DNA of 16,066 bases from SZUA-186 sp041552135 (GTDB lineage: Bacteria > Pseudomonadota > Gammaproteobacteria > UBA9214): assembly GCA_041552135.1 (NCBI GenBank), contig JBFELL010000051.1, positions 1 through 16,066 of the forward strand, given 5' to 3'. The position numbers and the translations under genes were made by a program. Positions 1-7,618 of the stretch are shown in pieces (position 1 is the stretch's first letter; every line of letters starts with the position of its first letter). The notes beneath the pieces were generated by a model. That model saw nothing but the letters and a program-made list of their open reading frames with translations, was not told the DNA's origin and searched no databases.

Positions 1-1576
1 GGTAGCCGCCGACGTGGTGACTGACCAGCTCCTTCACGTACCCGGGGTCCTCGACCGCGAGGTCGTAGCGCACGCCGGAGCCGATCAGCACCTTCCTGAT
101 GCCGGGCAGGCGACGCGCCTCGCGGTAGAGCCGGGTCAGCGCCGAGTGGTCGGTGTCGAGGTTCGGGCAGATGCCGGGAAACACGCAGCTCGGCTTGCGG
201 CAGGCGGCCTCGATCTCGCGGCTCCTGCAGGCGATGCGGTACATGTTCGCTGTCGGGCCGCCGAGGTCGGAGATCACGCCGGTAAAGCCGGGCACCGTGT
301 CGCGGATGGCCTCGATCTCGCGCAGGATGGAATCCTGCGAGCGGTTCTGGATGATGCGGCCCTCGTGCTCGGTAATGGAGCAGAAGGTACAGCCGCCGAA
401 ACAGCCGCGCATGATGTTCACCGAAAAGCGGATCATCTCCCAGGCGGGGATGCGCGCGCCGCCGCAGGACGGGTGCGGCGCCCGCGCGTAGGGCCGGTCG
501 AACAGGTAGTCCATCTCTTCGGTGGTCAGCGGCACCGGCGGCGGGTTCAGCCACAGGTCGACGTCACCGTGCGCCTGCACCAGGGCACGGGCATTGCCCG
601 GGTTGGTCTCCAGGTGCAGCACGCGGCTGGCATGCGCGTAGAGCACGGCGTCGTTGCGCACCTTCTCGAACGACGGCAGGCGGATGACGGTCTTCGCGCG
701 CTCGAGCCGCGGATGGCTCAGTTCCACCAGCGGATTGCCGTCCTCGTCGAGGCCGAACCAGGCATTGTTGCGGCGCTGGCGTTCGCAGTCGGTGATCGCC
801 TGCGTGTTGACATAGGGATTGACGCGCGCCTCGAGGCGGCCCGGCCGGTCGACGCGGGTGGAGTCGATCTCGCTGTAGCCCCCGGGCGTGTCGCGGCGCA
901 GGAAGGCCGTGCCGCGTATGTCGGTGATGGATTCGACGGCATCACCGCGCGCGAGGCGGTGCGCGACCTCCACCACGGCGCGCTCGGCGTTGCCGTAGAG
1001 CAGCAGGTCGGCCTGCGCGTCCACCAGGATGGAGCGGCGCACGTTGTCCTGCCAGTAGTCATAGTGCGCGATGCGGCGCAGCGAGGCCTCGATGCCGCCG
1101 AGGATGAGCGGCACGTCCGGATACGCCTCGCGGCAGCGCTGGGCATAGACCAGCGAGCAGCGGTCCGGACGCGCCCCGCCCTGCCCGCCCGGCGTGTAGG
1201 CATCGTCCGAGCGCGGCTTGCGCTCGGCGGTGTAGCGGTTGATCATCGAGTCCATGGTGCCGGCGGGGACGCCGAAGAACAGGTTCGGCTTGCCGAGCAC
1301 CTCGAAGGGGCCCCTGGCATGCCAGTCCGGTTGCGCAATGATACCGACACGAAAGCCCTGGTCCTCCAGCAGGCGACCGATAATAGCCATGCCGAATGAC
1401 GGGTGGTCGACGTAGGCGTCGCCCGTTACCAGGATGATGTCGCAGGAATCCCAGCCGAGCGCATCCATCTCCGACCGTGACACGGGCAGGAACGGTGCGC
1501 TGCCGTAACACTCGGCCCAGTACTTCGGATAGTCATACAGGGCGGTGTCGGCCTTGGGTATGGCAGGGGCTGGCAT
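1..1576 (-). CDS. ygiQ: YgiQ family radical SAM protein (partial, C-terminus beyond the left edge)
   Basis: Read from the ATG at 1576 on the minus strand, 525 codons stay open to base 2 and the gene continues outside the window. The protein begins MPAPAIPKADTALYDYPKYW and carries the N-terminal stretch typical of YgiQ/UPF0313 proteins (DIILVTGDAYVDHPSFG, then FGVPAGTMDSMINRYTAERK). Near residue 391 is the radical SAM cluster motif CFGGCTFC, a CxxxCxxC that binds a 4Fe-4S cluster and S-adenosylmethionine, followed by SITEHEGRIIQNRSQDSI. The visible part ends at KELVSHHVGGY, about two thirds of the usual length of roughly 700 residues. An AGGA lies 7 bases before the ATG, and a TAGAAT-like -10 about 25 bases upstream. 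The family is cytoplasmic; its reaction and substrate are not established. Family assignment is firm; function is unknown. Confidence 0.93.
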   Translation of the reverse strand, partial: MPAPAIPKADTALYDYPKYWAECYGSAPFLPVSRSEMDALGWDSCDIILVTGDAYVDHPSFGMAIIGRLLEDQGFRVGIIAQPDWHARGPFEVLGKPNLFFGVPAGTMDSMINRYTAERKPRSDDAYTPGGQGGARPDRCSLVYAQRCREAYPDVPLILGGIEASLRRIAHYDYWQDNVRRSILVDAQADLLLYGNAERAVVEVAHRLARGDAVESITDIRGTAFLRRDTPGGYSEIDSTRVDRPGRLEARVNPYVNTQAITDCERQRRNNAWFGLDEDGNPLVELSHPRLERAKTVIRLPSFEKVRNDAVLYAHASRVLHLETNPGNARALVQAHGDVDLWLNPPPVPLTTEEMDYLFDRPYARAPHPSCGGARIPAWEMIRFSVNIMRGCFGGCTFCSITEHEGRIIQNRSQDSILREIEAIRDTVPGFTGVISDLGGPTANMYRIACRSREIEAACRKPSCVFPGICPNLDTDHSALTRLYREARRLPGIRKVLIGSGVRYDLAVEDPGYVKELVSHHVGGY

Positions 1577-1724
1577 GCTGGAATCCTGATGGCAGGTGTC
1601 TATTCTAGCGGAAATACCGCATGGATCCCCTCACCCCTGCGAGGGAAAGGCATTACCTCACAGTTTGCGGAACAATGTCCCCAGCATGCGGGCCGGGCAA
1701 CGCCAAAACCCGTAAACAGCAATG

Positions 1725-1780
1725 CAGGAGCGAATCTGCGCGCAACGGGTTAGACCCGTTCACGGCTGAAGCCGCGCCTG
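1725..1780. repeat. REP-like palindromic repeat, copy A
   Basis: The outer arms CAGGAGCG and GCCGCGCCTG form an imperfect palindrome. Inside lies a perfect 7-base stem with a 3-base loop (AACGGGT-TAG-ACCCGTT, 1744-1760). The right arm CGGCTGAAGCCG recurs in copy C at 2782-2835. It sits between the start of ygiQ and the 3' end of the PilZ gene. It is an intergenic REP/BIME-like element by structure; no family name can be given. Confidence 0.65.
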
Positions 1781-1808
1781 CCGCATGAAGCGTGGACCCG
1801 GGAGGGGC

Positions 1809-1831
1809 AGGAGCGGATTCATTCGCGATTG
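1809..1831. repeat. REP-like repeat, partial copy B
   Basis: AGGAGCGGATTCATTCGCG plus ATTG matches the left arm of copy C (2782-2805) at about 21 of 23 bases, but the right arm is missing. It ends immediately before the stop codon of the PilZ gene at 1833, so the repeat lies right against the 3' end of that gene. Confidence 0.55.
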
Positions 1832-1832
1832 C

Positions 1833-2315
1833 CTACTCGTCAGCGCTTTCGGGTAACGCGGCCGCCGGTTCACCGATGTTGTCATTGATGTAATCCTCGA
1901 GCTTGCGCCGCTGCGTATTCTCCATCTCGACGAGTTCGATACCGACATGGAAGCAGTCCTGCGCGAGGCGCTCGTAGTGCACCAGCCGTGCCTTGCCGCT
2001 GACGACGGGCGCGCGACTGCCACCGGACTTGAGCTTCAGGCACATGTCCAGCATGACGTCTATGACCATGCCCGGCGTGCGCTGCTCCTCGGGCAGCAGC
2101 TGGTTGATCTCCTGCAGTCCGCACTCGAATTTCAGGCCGCCAATTGACAGGTTGAGCAGGCGAACTGCCGTCAGGGTCTCACCCGGCAGGGCCACCTCAC
2201 AGGGAAGCTCGATTTCAATCCGCCGGTGGCGTCGGTTGATACGTAGGTGTTGTTCCGTCGTGGTATTCAAGAGTGATGTATCTGGTTGTGTATGACAGGT
2301 CGCAGCCCCTTGCAT
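1833..2315 (-). CDS. PilZ domain protein (predicted c-di-GMP receptor)
   Basis: This is a 160-residue protein. Residues 28-32 are RRHRR, the RxxxR half of the PilZ c-di-GMP signature, and residues 55-60 are NLSIGG, the (D/N)xSxxG half, at the expected spacing of about 25 residues. The rest fits a PilZ barrel followed by a C-terminal helix (VEMENTQRRKLEDYI). It has no signal peptide or membrane segment, so it should be cytoplasmic. PilZ proteins bind c-di-GMP and pass the signal to motility, pilus or polysaccharide machinery; no target gene lies next to it. The ATG at 2313-2315 is the only convenient Met, but its ribosome site is weak and the first 25 residues are unlike the family core, so a later non-ATG start is possible. 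Domain call is firm; partner unknown. Confidence 0.88.
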   Translation of the reverse strand: MQGAATCHTQPDTSLLNTTTEQHLRINRRHRRIEIELPCEVALPGETLTAVRLLNLSIGGLKFECGLQEINQLLPEEQRTPGMVIDVMLDMCLKLKSGGSRAPVVSGKARLVHYERLAQDCFHVGIELVEMENTQRRKLEDYINDNIGEPAAALPESADE

Positions 2316-2509
2316 GCGACTCTGTGCAGGTGGTCATTCTATCAGGCCCGGCAATGTATGACCCGGGTATCTGAAGGTCAAGTCACAGCCGGATATGCTA
2401 TCAATCAAATCAGGCATTTGAACAGGTCCCGCCATGCACAATGGCTCGACCGGCGTCATTCGCTGCCTGTCGCCGCGGCACCGCCGAAATCCGCAAGCCA
2501 GGCAATGCA

Positions 2510-2529
2510 AAGGCCCCTGGCGGGGCCTT
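2510..2529. terminator. GC-rich hairpin, possible terminator or RNA stem
   Basis: AAGGCCCC-TGGC-GGGGCCTT is a perfect 8-base stem with a 4-base loop. Read on the minus strand it is followed by TTTGCATT, a weak U-run; on the plus strand there is none. It could end a minus-strand transcript or belong to a structured RNA. Confidence 0.35.
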
Positions 2530-2653
2530 GCGGCCACGGGCGACGGGAAATTGTCGCTCCGTTCAGCTCGGAGTCCTTGCAGCCAGGGCATGTCAAAGGC
2601 TCATGTTACACAAGTTGGCAAAAGCCGCGTTTACAGCCCGGGGAGACCGGTAG

Positions 2654-2669
2654 ATGTCTGATCAGACAT
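2654..2669. promoter_or_regulatory. Perfect 16-base palindrome, candidate operator
   Basis: ATGTCTGATCAGACAT equals its own reverse complement over all 16 bases. It lies in the non-coding stretch between the PilZ gene and the small secreted-protein gene, more than 300 bases from either start. A dimeric regulator site is the simplest reading; no regulator or target is evident. Confidence 0.35.
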
Positions 2670-2781
2670 GTTCGTGTGATTCCCTGGTCATGAGGCATTG
2701 TGAACAGATGAACCAACCGCAGAGGTACCCTGGCGAGGCTACGGGCAAGCGCGCCTGCAGCAAGGGCATCCTGTTCCGGCG

Positions 2782-2835
2782 AGGAGCGAATTCAGTCGCG
2801 ATTGGCTGGCCCCCATCTCGGCTGAAGCCGCTCCT
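2782..2835. repeat. REP-like palindromic repeat, copy C
   Basis: The left arm AGGAGCGAATTCAGTCGCG and the reverse complement of the right arm CTCGGCTGAAGCCGCTCCT agree at 15 of 19 positions, giving a long imperfect hairpin. It is the most complete copy of the element also seen at 1725-1780, 1809-1831 and 2860-2880. Confidence 0.65.
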
Positions 2836-2859
2836 GCCCCGGAAGGCGACATGATGTAC

Positions 2860-2880
2860 AAGAGCGAATTCATGCGCGAG
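2860..2880. repeat. REP-like repeat, partial copy D
   Basis: AAGAGCGAATTCATGCGCGA resembles the left arm of copies B and C. No right arm follows. It lies 24 bases to the right of copy C and just downstream of the small secreted-protein gene. Confidence 0.4.
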
Positions 2881-2924
2881 CAGACAGGCCGGCTCTCACC
2901 GGCCGTGGCCGCCCTATGGTGCAG

Positions 2925-3194
2925 CTACTGCTCGGCCGGGGCCGCCGGGTAGTATCCGGGTTGAGCGGCGCCTGCCGTCACGGGCGAGTGCTGCGGCCGG
3001 TACATGGCACGCGGCGGTGCCCCGTAGCCGTAAGCCGGCATCTGCGCATAGCCGTTGTAACCCGGGCCGGCCATCGCCTGCTGCGGGTTCCAGCCCATGG
3101 GCTGTTTGCCGCTCTTGCAGCCGGGCCCGGCCTGTACCAGGGAGGTCGACGCGGCCAGGACGATAGCGGTGGAAATCAGGGTGAGTGGTTGCAT
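2925..3194 (-). CDS. Small secreted Gly/Pro/Tyr/Ala-rich protein
   Basis: This is an 89-residue protein. A strong AAAGGAGA ribosome site (3201-3208) lies just before the ATG at 3194. Residues 1-22 form a clear Sec signal peptide (MQPLTLISTAIVLAASTSLV, cleavage likely after QA). The mature part of about 67 residues has one Cys and is rich in Gly, Pro, Tyr, Ala and Met, with phrases such as GYNGYAQMPAYGYG and QPGYYPAAPAEQ. Low-complexity Gly-Tyr composition after a signal peptide is seen in small structural proteins such as sulfur globule envelope proteins, and in many uncharacterised periplasmic proteins; the likeness is compositional only. The gene stands alone, divergent from the RND operon. 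That it is a real exported protein is likely; its role is unknown. Confidence 0.72.
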   Translation of the reverse strand: MQPLTLISTAIVLAASTSLVQAGPGCKSGKQPMGWNPQQAMAGPGYNGYAQMPAYGYGAPPRAMYRPQHSPVTAGAAQPGYYPAAPAEQ

Positions 3195-3341
3195 GTAGAA
3201 TCTCCTTTGAGTGTGCGGTGGTGCGGTGGTGGAAAGACATCTTCAGCGGTAATGAGATGATCTACGCCAGTTGCCTGCTGCCGGATCACCCGACATGGCG
3301 TGCGGTGCCGATGCCGATTCCCCGCCCGGCAGGAAACCTCT

Positions 3342-3357
3342 ACACTGCACCCAGTGT
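3342..3357. promoter_or_regulatory. Inverted repeat upstream of the RND operon, candidate operator
   Basis: ACACTG-CACC-CAGTGT is a perfect 6-base inverted repeat with a 4-base spacer, 54 bases before the adaptor start and in the gap shared with the divergent small secreted-protein gene. RND operons are often controlled by dimeric repressors, but no regulator gene is adjacent and six-base arms can arise by chance. Confidence 0.3.
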
Positions 3358-3410
3358 TTCGACAACAGACCAGGGCCGTTCGTACCCGGCCGAATAACGG
3401 GAGATGCCAC

Positions 3411-4517
3411 TTGATCCGACCCTGCCCCCTGCGCCGCCTGTCTGCCATGGCGCTCACCTGGCTCGCCGGCCTCGTGCTGTACTCCGGCATGACGCTCGCC
3501 CAGCCGCCGGCAACGCCGGTGTTCGTGTTCAGGGCACACGCGGTCACCATCGAGGACCGCATCGAGGCACTCGGCACCTTGCGTGCCAACGAATCGGTCG
3601 AACTGACCAGCTCGGTGACCGAGACCGTGACGGCGCTGCACTTCGACGACGGTGATCGCGTCGCGACCGGCCAGGTGCTGGTGGAGATGACCAGCGACGA
3701 GGAGCACGCACAGCTCGAGGAGGCACGCGCTACCGTCGCCGAGGCGCGGCGCCAGTACGAGCGCATCAGGTCGTTGCGCGAGAAGCAGACCGCGGCCGAG
3801 TCGCTGCTCGACCAGCGGCACCGCGAATGGCAGACCGGCCGCGCCCGGCTGGCGGCGATCGAGTCGCGGCTTGCCGACCGGCTGCTGCGCGCACCGTTTG
3901 CCGGCGTGGTCGGCCTGCGCAACGTCAGTGTCGGCGCCCTGGTGGAACCGGGCGATCTGATCACCACGCTGGACGACGACAGCGTCATGAAACTCGACTT
4001 CTCCGTACCGGCCATTTACCTCGGCATACTGGCGCCGGAGCTTTCGGTCGCGGCCACCACGCGCGCCTGGAACGGACGCCGCTTCGAGGGCCGGGTGAAA
4101 AGCATCGACAGCCGTGTAGATCCCGTCACGCGCACCGTCGTGGTCCGGGCCCTGCTCGCCAACCCGGACCAGGCGCTGCGCCCGGGCATGCTGATGCAGG
4201 TCGAACTGCTGAACCGCGAGCGCGAGGCCATCGTCATCCCGGAGGAATGCCTGGTCCCCCAGGGTGAACGGCAGTTCCTCTTCGTGGTGGACCCGGCCGC
4301 AGACAACCGCGTCGAGCGCCGCGAGGTCCGCACCGGCACACGCCGCCCGGGCGAGGTCGAGATCGTGGATGGCCTGGCAACCGGCGAGCTGGTCATCACC
4401 GACGGCACCCTCAAGGTGAGAGACGGCGGCAAGGTCACCATCCGCGCCCTCGATAACGGCACCACCCCGATCCACGAGCTGCTCGAGTCCCGTCCGGCGG
4501 ACACGCCCGCACCATGA
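3411..4517 (+). CDS. RND efflux periplasmic adaptor (membrane fusion protein)
   Basis: This is a 368-residue protein when started at the TTG at 3411, which has a GGGAG ribosome site 7 bases upstream and gives a basic, hydrophobic signal peptide ending near TLAQ. The ATG at 3447 also keeps the hydrophobic core but has no ribosome site. The adaptor layout is complete: first lipoyl half around residues 71-93 (VTALHFDDGDRVATGQVLVE), a short coiled-coil hairpin at about 95-158, second lipoyl half at about 160-188 (RAPFAGVVGLRNVSVGALVE), then beta-barrel and membrane-proximal domains. It would link the inner-membrane permease to an outer-membrane channel. No lipobox is seen. Its stop overlaps the permease start as ATGA, implying translational coupling. 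Substrate cannot be read from sequence. Confidence 0.93.
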   Translation: MIRPCPLRRLSAMALTWLAGLVLYSGMTLAQPPATPVFVFRAHAVTIEDRIEALGTLRANESVELTSSVTETVTALHFDDGDRVATGQVLVEMTSDEEHAQLEEARATVAEARRQYERIRSLREKQTAAESLLDQRHREWQTGRARLAAIESRLADRLLRAPFAGVVGLRNVSVGALVEPGDLITTLDDDSVMKLDFSVPAIYLGILAPELSVAATTRAWNGRRFEGRVKSIDSRVDPVTRTVVVRALLANPDQALRPGMLMQVELLNREREAIVIPEECLVPQGERQFLFVVDPAADNRVERREVRTGTRRPGEVEIVDGLATGELVITDGTLKVRDGGKVTIRALDNGTTPIHELLESRPADTPAP

Positions 4518-7500
4518 TCCTGTTCGATATCTCCGTCACGCGCCCGGTGCTGGCGGCCGTCCTGTCGCTGCTGCTGATCGCCTTCGGCCTGCTGTCATTC
4601 GACCGCCTGCCCCTGCGCGAGTACCCGGACATCGACCCGCCGGTGGTCTCCATCGAGACCATCTACCCCGGCGCGGCCGCCAACGTGGTGGAGACCCGCA
4701 TCACCGAGCTGATCGAGGACCGCGTCGCCGGCGTCGAGGGCATCCGCTTCCTCGACTCGAAGAGCGAGGACGGCCGCTCGGTCATCAATATCGAGTTCTC
4801 CATCAAGCGCGACGTCGATGCGGCCGCCAATGACATCCGCGACCGTGTCTCCACGGTGCTCGACGACCTGCCGGACGAGGCCGACCCGCCCGAGATCCAG
4901 AAGGTCGACAGCAACGAGGACGTCATCATGTGGCTCAACCTCGCCAGCGAGCGCATGAGCGTGCCGGAGCTGACCGACTATGCCTCGCGCTACCTGGTCG
5001 ACCGTTTCTCGGTGCTGGACGGCGTGGCGCGGGTGCGCGTCGGTGGCGGCCAGATCTACGCCATGCGCATCTGGCTCGACCGGCGCGAACTGGCCGCGCG
5101 CGGCCTGACGGTGGCCGACGTCGAGGCGGCGCTGCGGGCGGAGAACATCGAGCTGCCGGCCGGCAGCATCGACTCCGGCGAGCGCCAGTTCACCGTGCGC
5201 GTCAAGCGCAGCTTCCGCACCGCGGACGACTTCTCGCGCCTGGTGCTGGCGCGCGGCGATGACGGCTACCTGGTGCGCCTGGGCGACGTCGCCCGCGTCG
5301 AGCGCGGCGCCGCCGAGGACCGGCTGTTCTTCCGCGGCAACGGCGTGCCGATGGTCGGCATCGGCATCATCAAGCAGTCCACCGCCAACACACTGGCCGT
5401 GGCACGCGCCGCCAGGGCCGAGGTGCAGCGCATCAACCCGACCCTGCCCGTGGGCATGGCGATCGAGCAGAGCTACGACAGCTCGGTATTCATCGAGGGC
5501 GCCATCCGCGAGGTCTTCAAGACGCTTGGCATCGCCATCGCCCTGGTGATCACGGTCATCTACCTGTTCCTCGGCGGCGTGCGCGCCATGCTGGTGCCGG
5601 CGGTCACGGTGCCGGTGTCGCTGGTCGCCACCTTCAGCGTGCTGCTGGCGCTGGATTTCTCTATCAACATCATCACCCTGCTGGCGCTGGTGCTGGCCAT
5701 CGGCCTGGTGGTGGACGATGCCATCGTGGTGCTGGAGAACATCCACCGGCGCATGGAGGAGTATGGCGAATCGCGGCTGGTGGCGGCCTACCGCGGTACC
5801 CGCCAGGTCGGCTTCGCGGTCGTCGCCACCACCGTGGTACTGGTCGCGGTGTTCGTGCCGATCGCCTTCCTGCAGGGCGACGTCGGGCGGCTGTTCTCCG
5901 AGTTCGCCCTGACCATGGCGGCGGCGGTGTCGTTCTCGAGCTTTGTCGCGCTGTCGCTGTCGGCCATGCTGGCCTCGAAGGTCCTGCCGCCGGTGGACCG
6001 GCAGGGCCGCGTCAGCGTGCTGGTCGATCGCGGTTTCAGTCGCGTGCGCCGCGGCTATATGCTGCTGCTGCGCGGCGCGCTGCGCCACGCCGGGATCGTC
6101 GCGGCGGTCTTTGTCGCGATCCTTGCCGCCTCGGCCTGGCTGCTGCAGGCCATCCCGAACGAGTATGCGCCGAAGGAAGACCGTGGCGTGTTCTACCTGA
6201 TGGTGACCGGACCGGAGGGCAGCTCCTACCAGTACATCGCCGAGTACATGACCGAGATCGAGACGCGCATGATGCCGCTGGTGGAGAACGGCGAGATCGC
6301 GCGCCTGCTGGTGCGCGCGCCGCGTGCCTTCGGCAACTACGACATCTTCAACACCGGCATCGTCATCAACGTGCTGAGCGACTGGTCGTCGCGGCGCTCC
6401 GCCTGGGACATCATGGCCGACGTGCGCCAGCGCCTGGCGGACCTGCCCGGTGTGCGCGCCTTCCCCGTCATGCGGCAGGGCTTCGGCGCGCGCGTGCAGA
6501 AACCGGTGCAGTTCGTCATCGGCGGCGGTACCTACGCGGAGCTGGCCGGGTGGCGCGATATCCTGCTGGAGAAAATCGAGCAGGCCAATCCCGGCCTGGT
6601 CGGCCTCGACTGGGACTACAAGGAGACCAAGCCGCAGCTGCAGGTGGTCATCGACTACGACCGCGCCGCCGACCTCGGCGTCACCGTCAGCAGCATCGGC
6701 CGCACCCTGGAGACCATGCTCGGCTCACGCCGGGTGACCACCTATATCGATGCCGGCGAGGAGTACGATGTCATCGTCGAGGGCGAGCGCGCCGCGCAGC
6801 GCACCCCGACCAACCTGGAGAACCTGTACGTGCGCTCGCAGCGCACCGGTGAACTGGTGCCGCTGTCCAACCTGGTGCGCCTGGAGGAGTTCGCCGACTC
6901 CATCAGCCTGAACCGCTACAACCGCGTGCGCGCCATCACCCTGCAGGCGAACCTGGCCGATGGCGTGTCACTGGGCGATGCGCTGGCTTACCTCGATGGC
7001 CTGGTCGATGCGCACCTGCCGGGACACGCCATCATCGACTACAAGGGCCAGTCACAGGACTTTCGCTCTGCCGGCGGCTCCATCCTGTTCACCATGCTGC
7101 TCGGCACAGTGGTGGTGTTCCTGGTGCTGGCCGCGCAGTTCGAGAGCTGGCTGCACCCCCTGGTGATCATGCTGACCGTGCCGCTGGCCATGACCGGCGC
7201 CCTGCTCGGCCTGTACCTGACCGGCCAGACGCTGAACGTCTACAGCCAGATCGGCCTGATCATGCTGATCGGCCTGTCGGCCAAGAACGGCATCCTGATC
7301 GTCGAGTTCGCCAACCAGCTGCGCGATGCCGGCCGGCCGTTCCACGAGGCCCTGTTCGAGGCCGCCGGGGTGCGCCTGCGGCCGATCGTCATGACCGGCA
7401 TCACCACCATGGCCGGCTCGCTGCCGCTGCTGCTCTCCTCCGGCGCCGGCACCGAGACGCGCGTGGTGATCGGCACCGTGATCCTCTGCGGCGTGCTGGC

Positions 7501-7618
7501 GGCGACGCTGTTCACGCTGTTCGTGGTGCCGGTCGCCTACGACCGCCTGGCACAGCACACAGGCTCGCCCGGCGACACCCGCCGGCAGCTGGAACGGGAT
7601 ATGCGGGATCAGGCCTGA
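4514..7618 (+). CDS. RND efflux permease, HAE-1-like
   Basis: This is a 1034-residue inner-membrane transporter of normal family length. TM1 is at about residues 9-28. A first periplasmic porter domain follows, then TM2-6 (about 336-460), TM7 (about 525-547), a second periplasmic domain, and TM8-12 (about 855-1010). The proton-relay residues are present: Asp401-Asp402 in GLVVDDAIVV and Lys924 in GLSAKNGILIVEF, matching AcrB Asp407, Asp408 and Lys940. NEYAPKEDRG after TM7 is typical of HAE-1 pumps. It should work as a proton-driven trimer with the adaptor encoded just upstream. The ATG lies inside the ATGA overlap. No TolC-type gene is in the window, so the channel must come from elsewhere. 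A role in exporting drugs or other hydrophobic compounds is inferred from the family; metal-type CusA features are not evident. Confidence 0.95.
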   Translation: MILFDISVTRPVLAAVLSLLLIAFGLLSFDRLPLREYPDIDPPVVSIETIYPGAAANVVETRITELIEDRVAGVEGIRFLDSKSEDGRSVINIEFSIKRDVDAAANDIRDRVSTVLDDLPDEADPPEIQKVDSNEDVIMWLNLASERMSVPELTDYASRYLVDRFSVLDGVARVRVGGGQIYAMRIWLDRRELAARGLTVADVEAALRAENIELPAGSIDSGERQFTVRVKRSFRTADDFSRLVLARGDDGYLVRLGDVARVERGAAEDRLFFRGNGVPMVGIGIIKQSTANTLAVARAARAEVQRINPTLPVGMAIEQSYDSSVFIEGAIREVFKTLGIAIALVITVIYLFLGGVRAMLVPAVTVPVSLVATFSVLLALDFSINIITLLALVLAIGLVVDDAIVVLENIHRRMEEYGESRLVAAYRGTRQVGFAVVATTVVLVAVFVPIAFLQGDVGRLFSEFALTMAAAVSFSSFVALSLSAMLASKVLPPVDRQGRVSVLVDRGFSRVRRGYMLLLRGALRHAGIVAAVFVAILAASAWLLQAIPNEYAPKEDRGVFYLMVTGPEGSSYQYIAEYMTEIETRMMPLVENGEIARLLVRAPRAFGNYDIFNTGIVINVLSDWSSRRSAWDIMADVRQRLADLPGVRAFPVMRQGFGARVQKPVQFVIGGGTYAELAGWRDILLEKIEQANPGLVGLDWDYKETKPQLQVVIDYDRAADLGVTVSSIGRTLETMLGSRRVTTYIDAGEEYDVIVEGERAAQRTPTNLENLYVRSQRTGELVPLSNLVRLEEFADSISLNRYNRVRAITLQANLADGVSLGDALAYLDGLVDAHLPGHAIIDYKGQSQDFRSAGGSILFTMLLGTVVVFLVLAAQFESWLHPLVIMLTVPLAMTGALLGLYLTGQTLNVYSQIGLIMLIGLSAKNGILIVEFANQLRDAGRPFHEALFEAAGVRLRPIVMTGITTMAGSLPLLLSSGAGTETRVVIGTVILCGVLAATLFTLFVVPVAYDRLAQHTGSPGDTRRQLERDMRDQA

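Larger units (their letters stand above)
2316..2924. other. Gene-poor region of about 600 bases with hairpins and repeats
   Basis: No reading frame here has a credible ribosome site, a recognisable domain or protein-like composition. The region holds a GC-rich hairpin at 2510-2529, two smaller stems after it (near 2546-2562 and 2560-2576), a perfect palindrome at 2654-2669, REP-like copies C and D, and a short GGCCGG/CCGGCC stem at 2887-2904 just past the end of the small secreted-protein gene. A non-coding RNA is possible but not shown. Confidence 0.5.

Noticed and set aside
14..1399. Long plus-strand frame of 461 codons
   Set aside because: It lies antisense to the YgiQ gene, whose protein has clear family motifs including CxxxCxxC. 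The composition is Arg/Val/Ala/His-rich with no domain, as expected of a high-GC shadow frame.
2286..2693. Plus-strand frame of 135 codons, and a minus-strand frame of 85 codons at 2334-2591
   Set aside because: Neither has a ribosome site, a domain or protein-like composition, and both run through hairpins.
3243..4475. Minus-strand frame of 410 codons
   Set aside because: It is antisense to the RND adaptor, which has a full family layout.
4595..6088. Minus-strand frame of 497 codons
   Set aside because: It is antisense to the RND permease. Its His/Gln/Asp/Arg-rich composition is typical of the reverse frame of a high-GC membrane protein.
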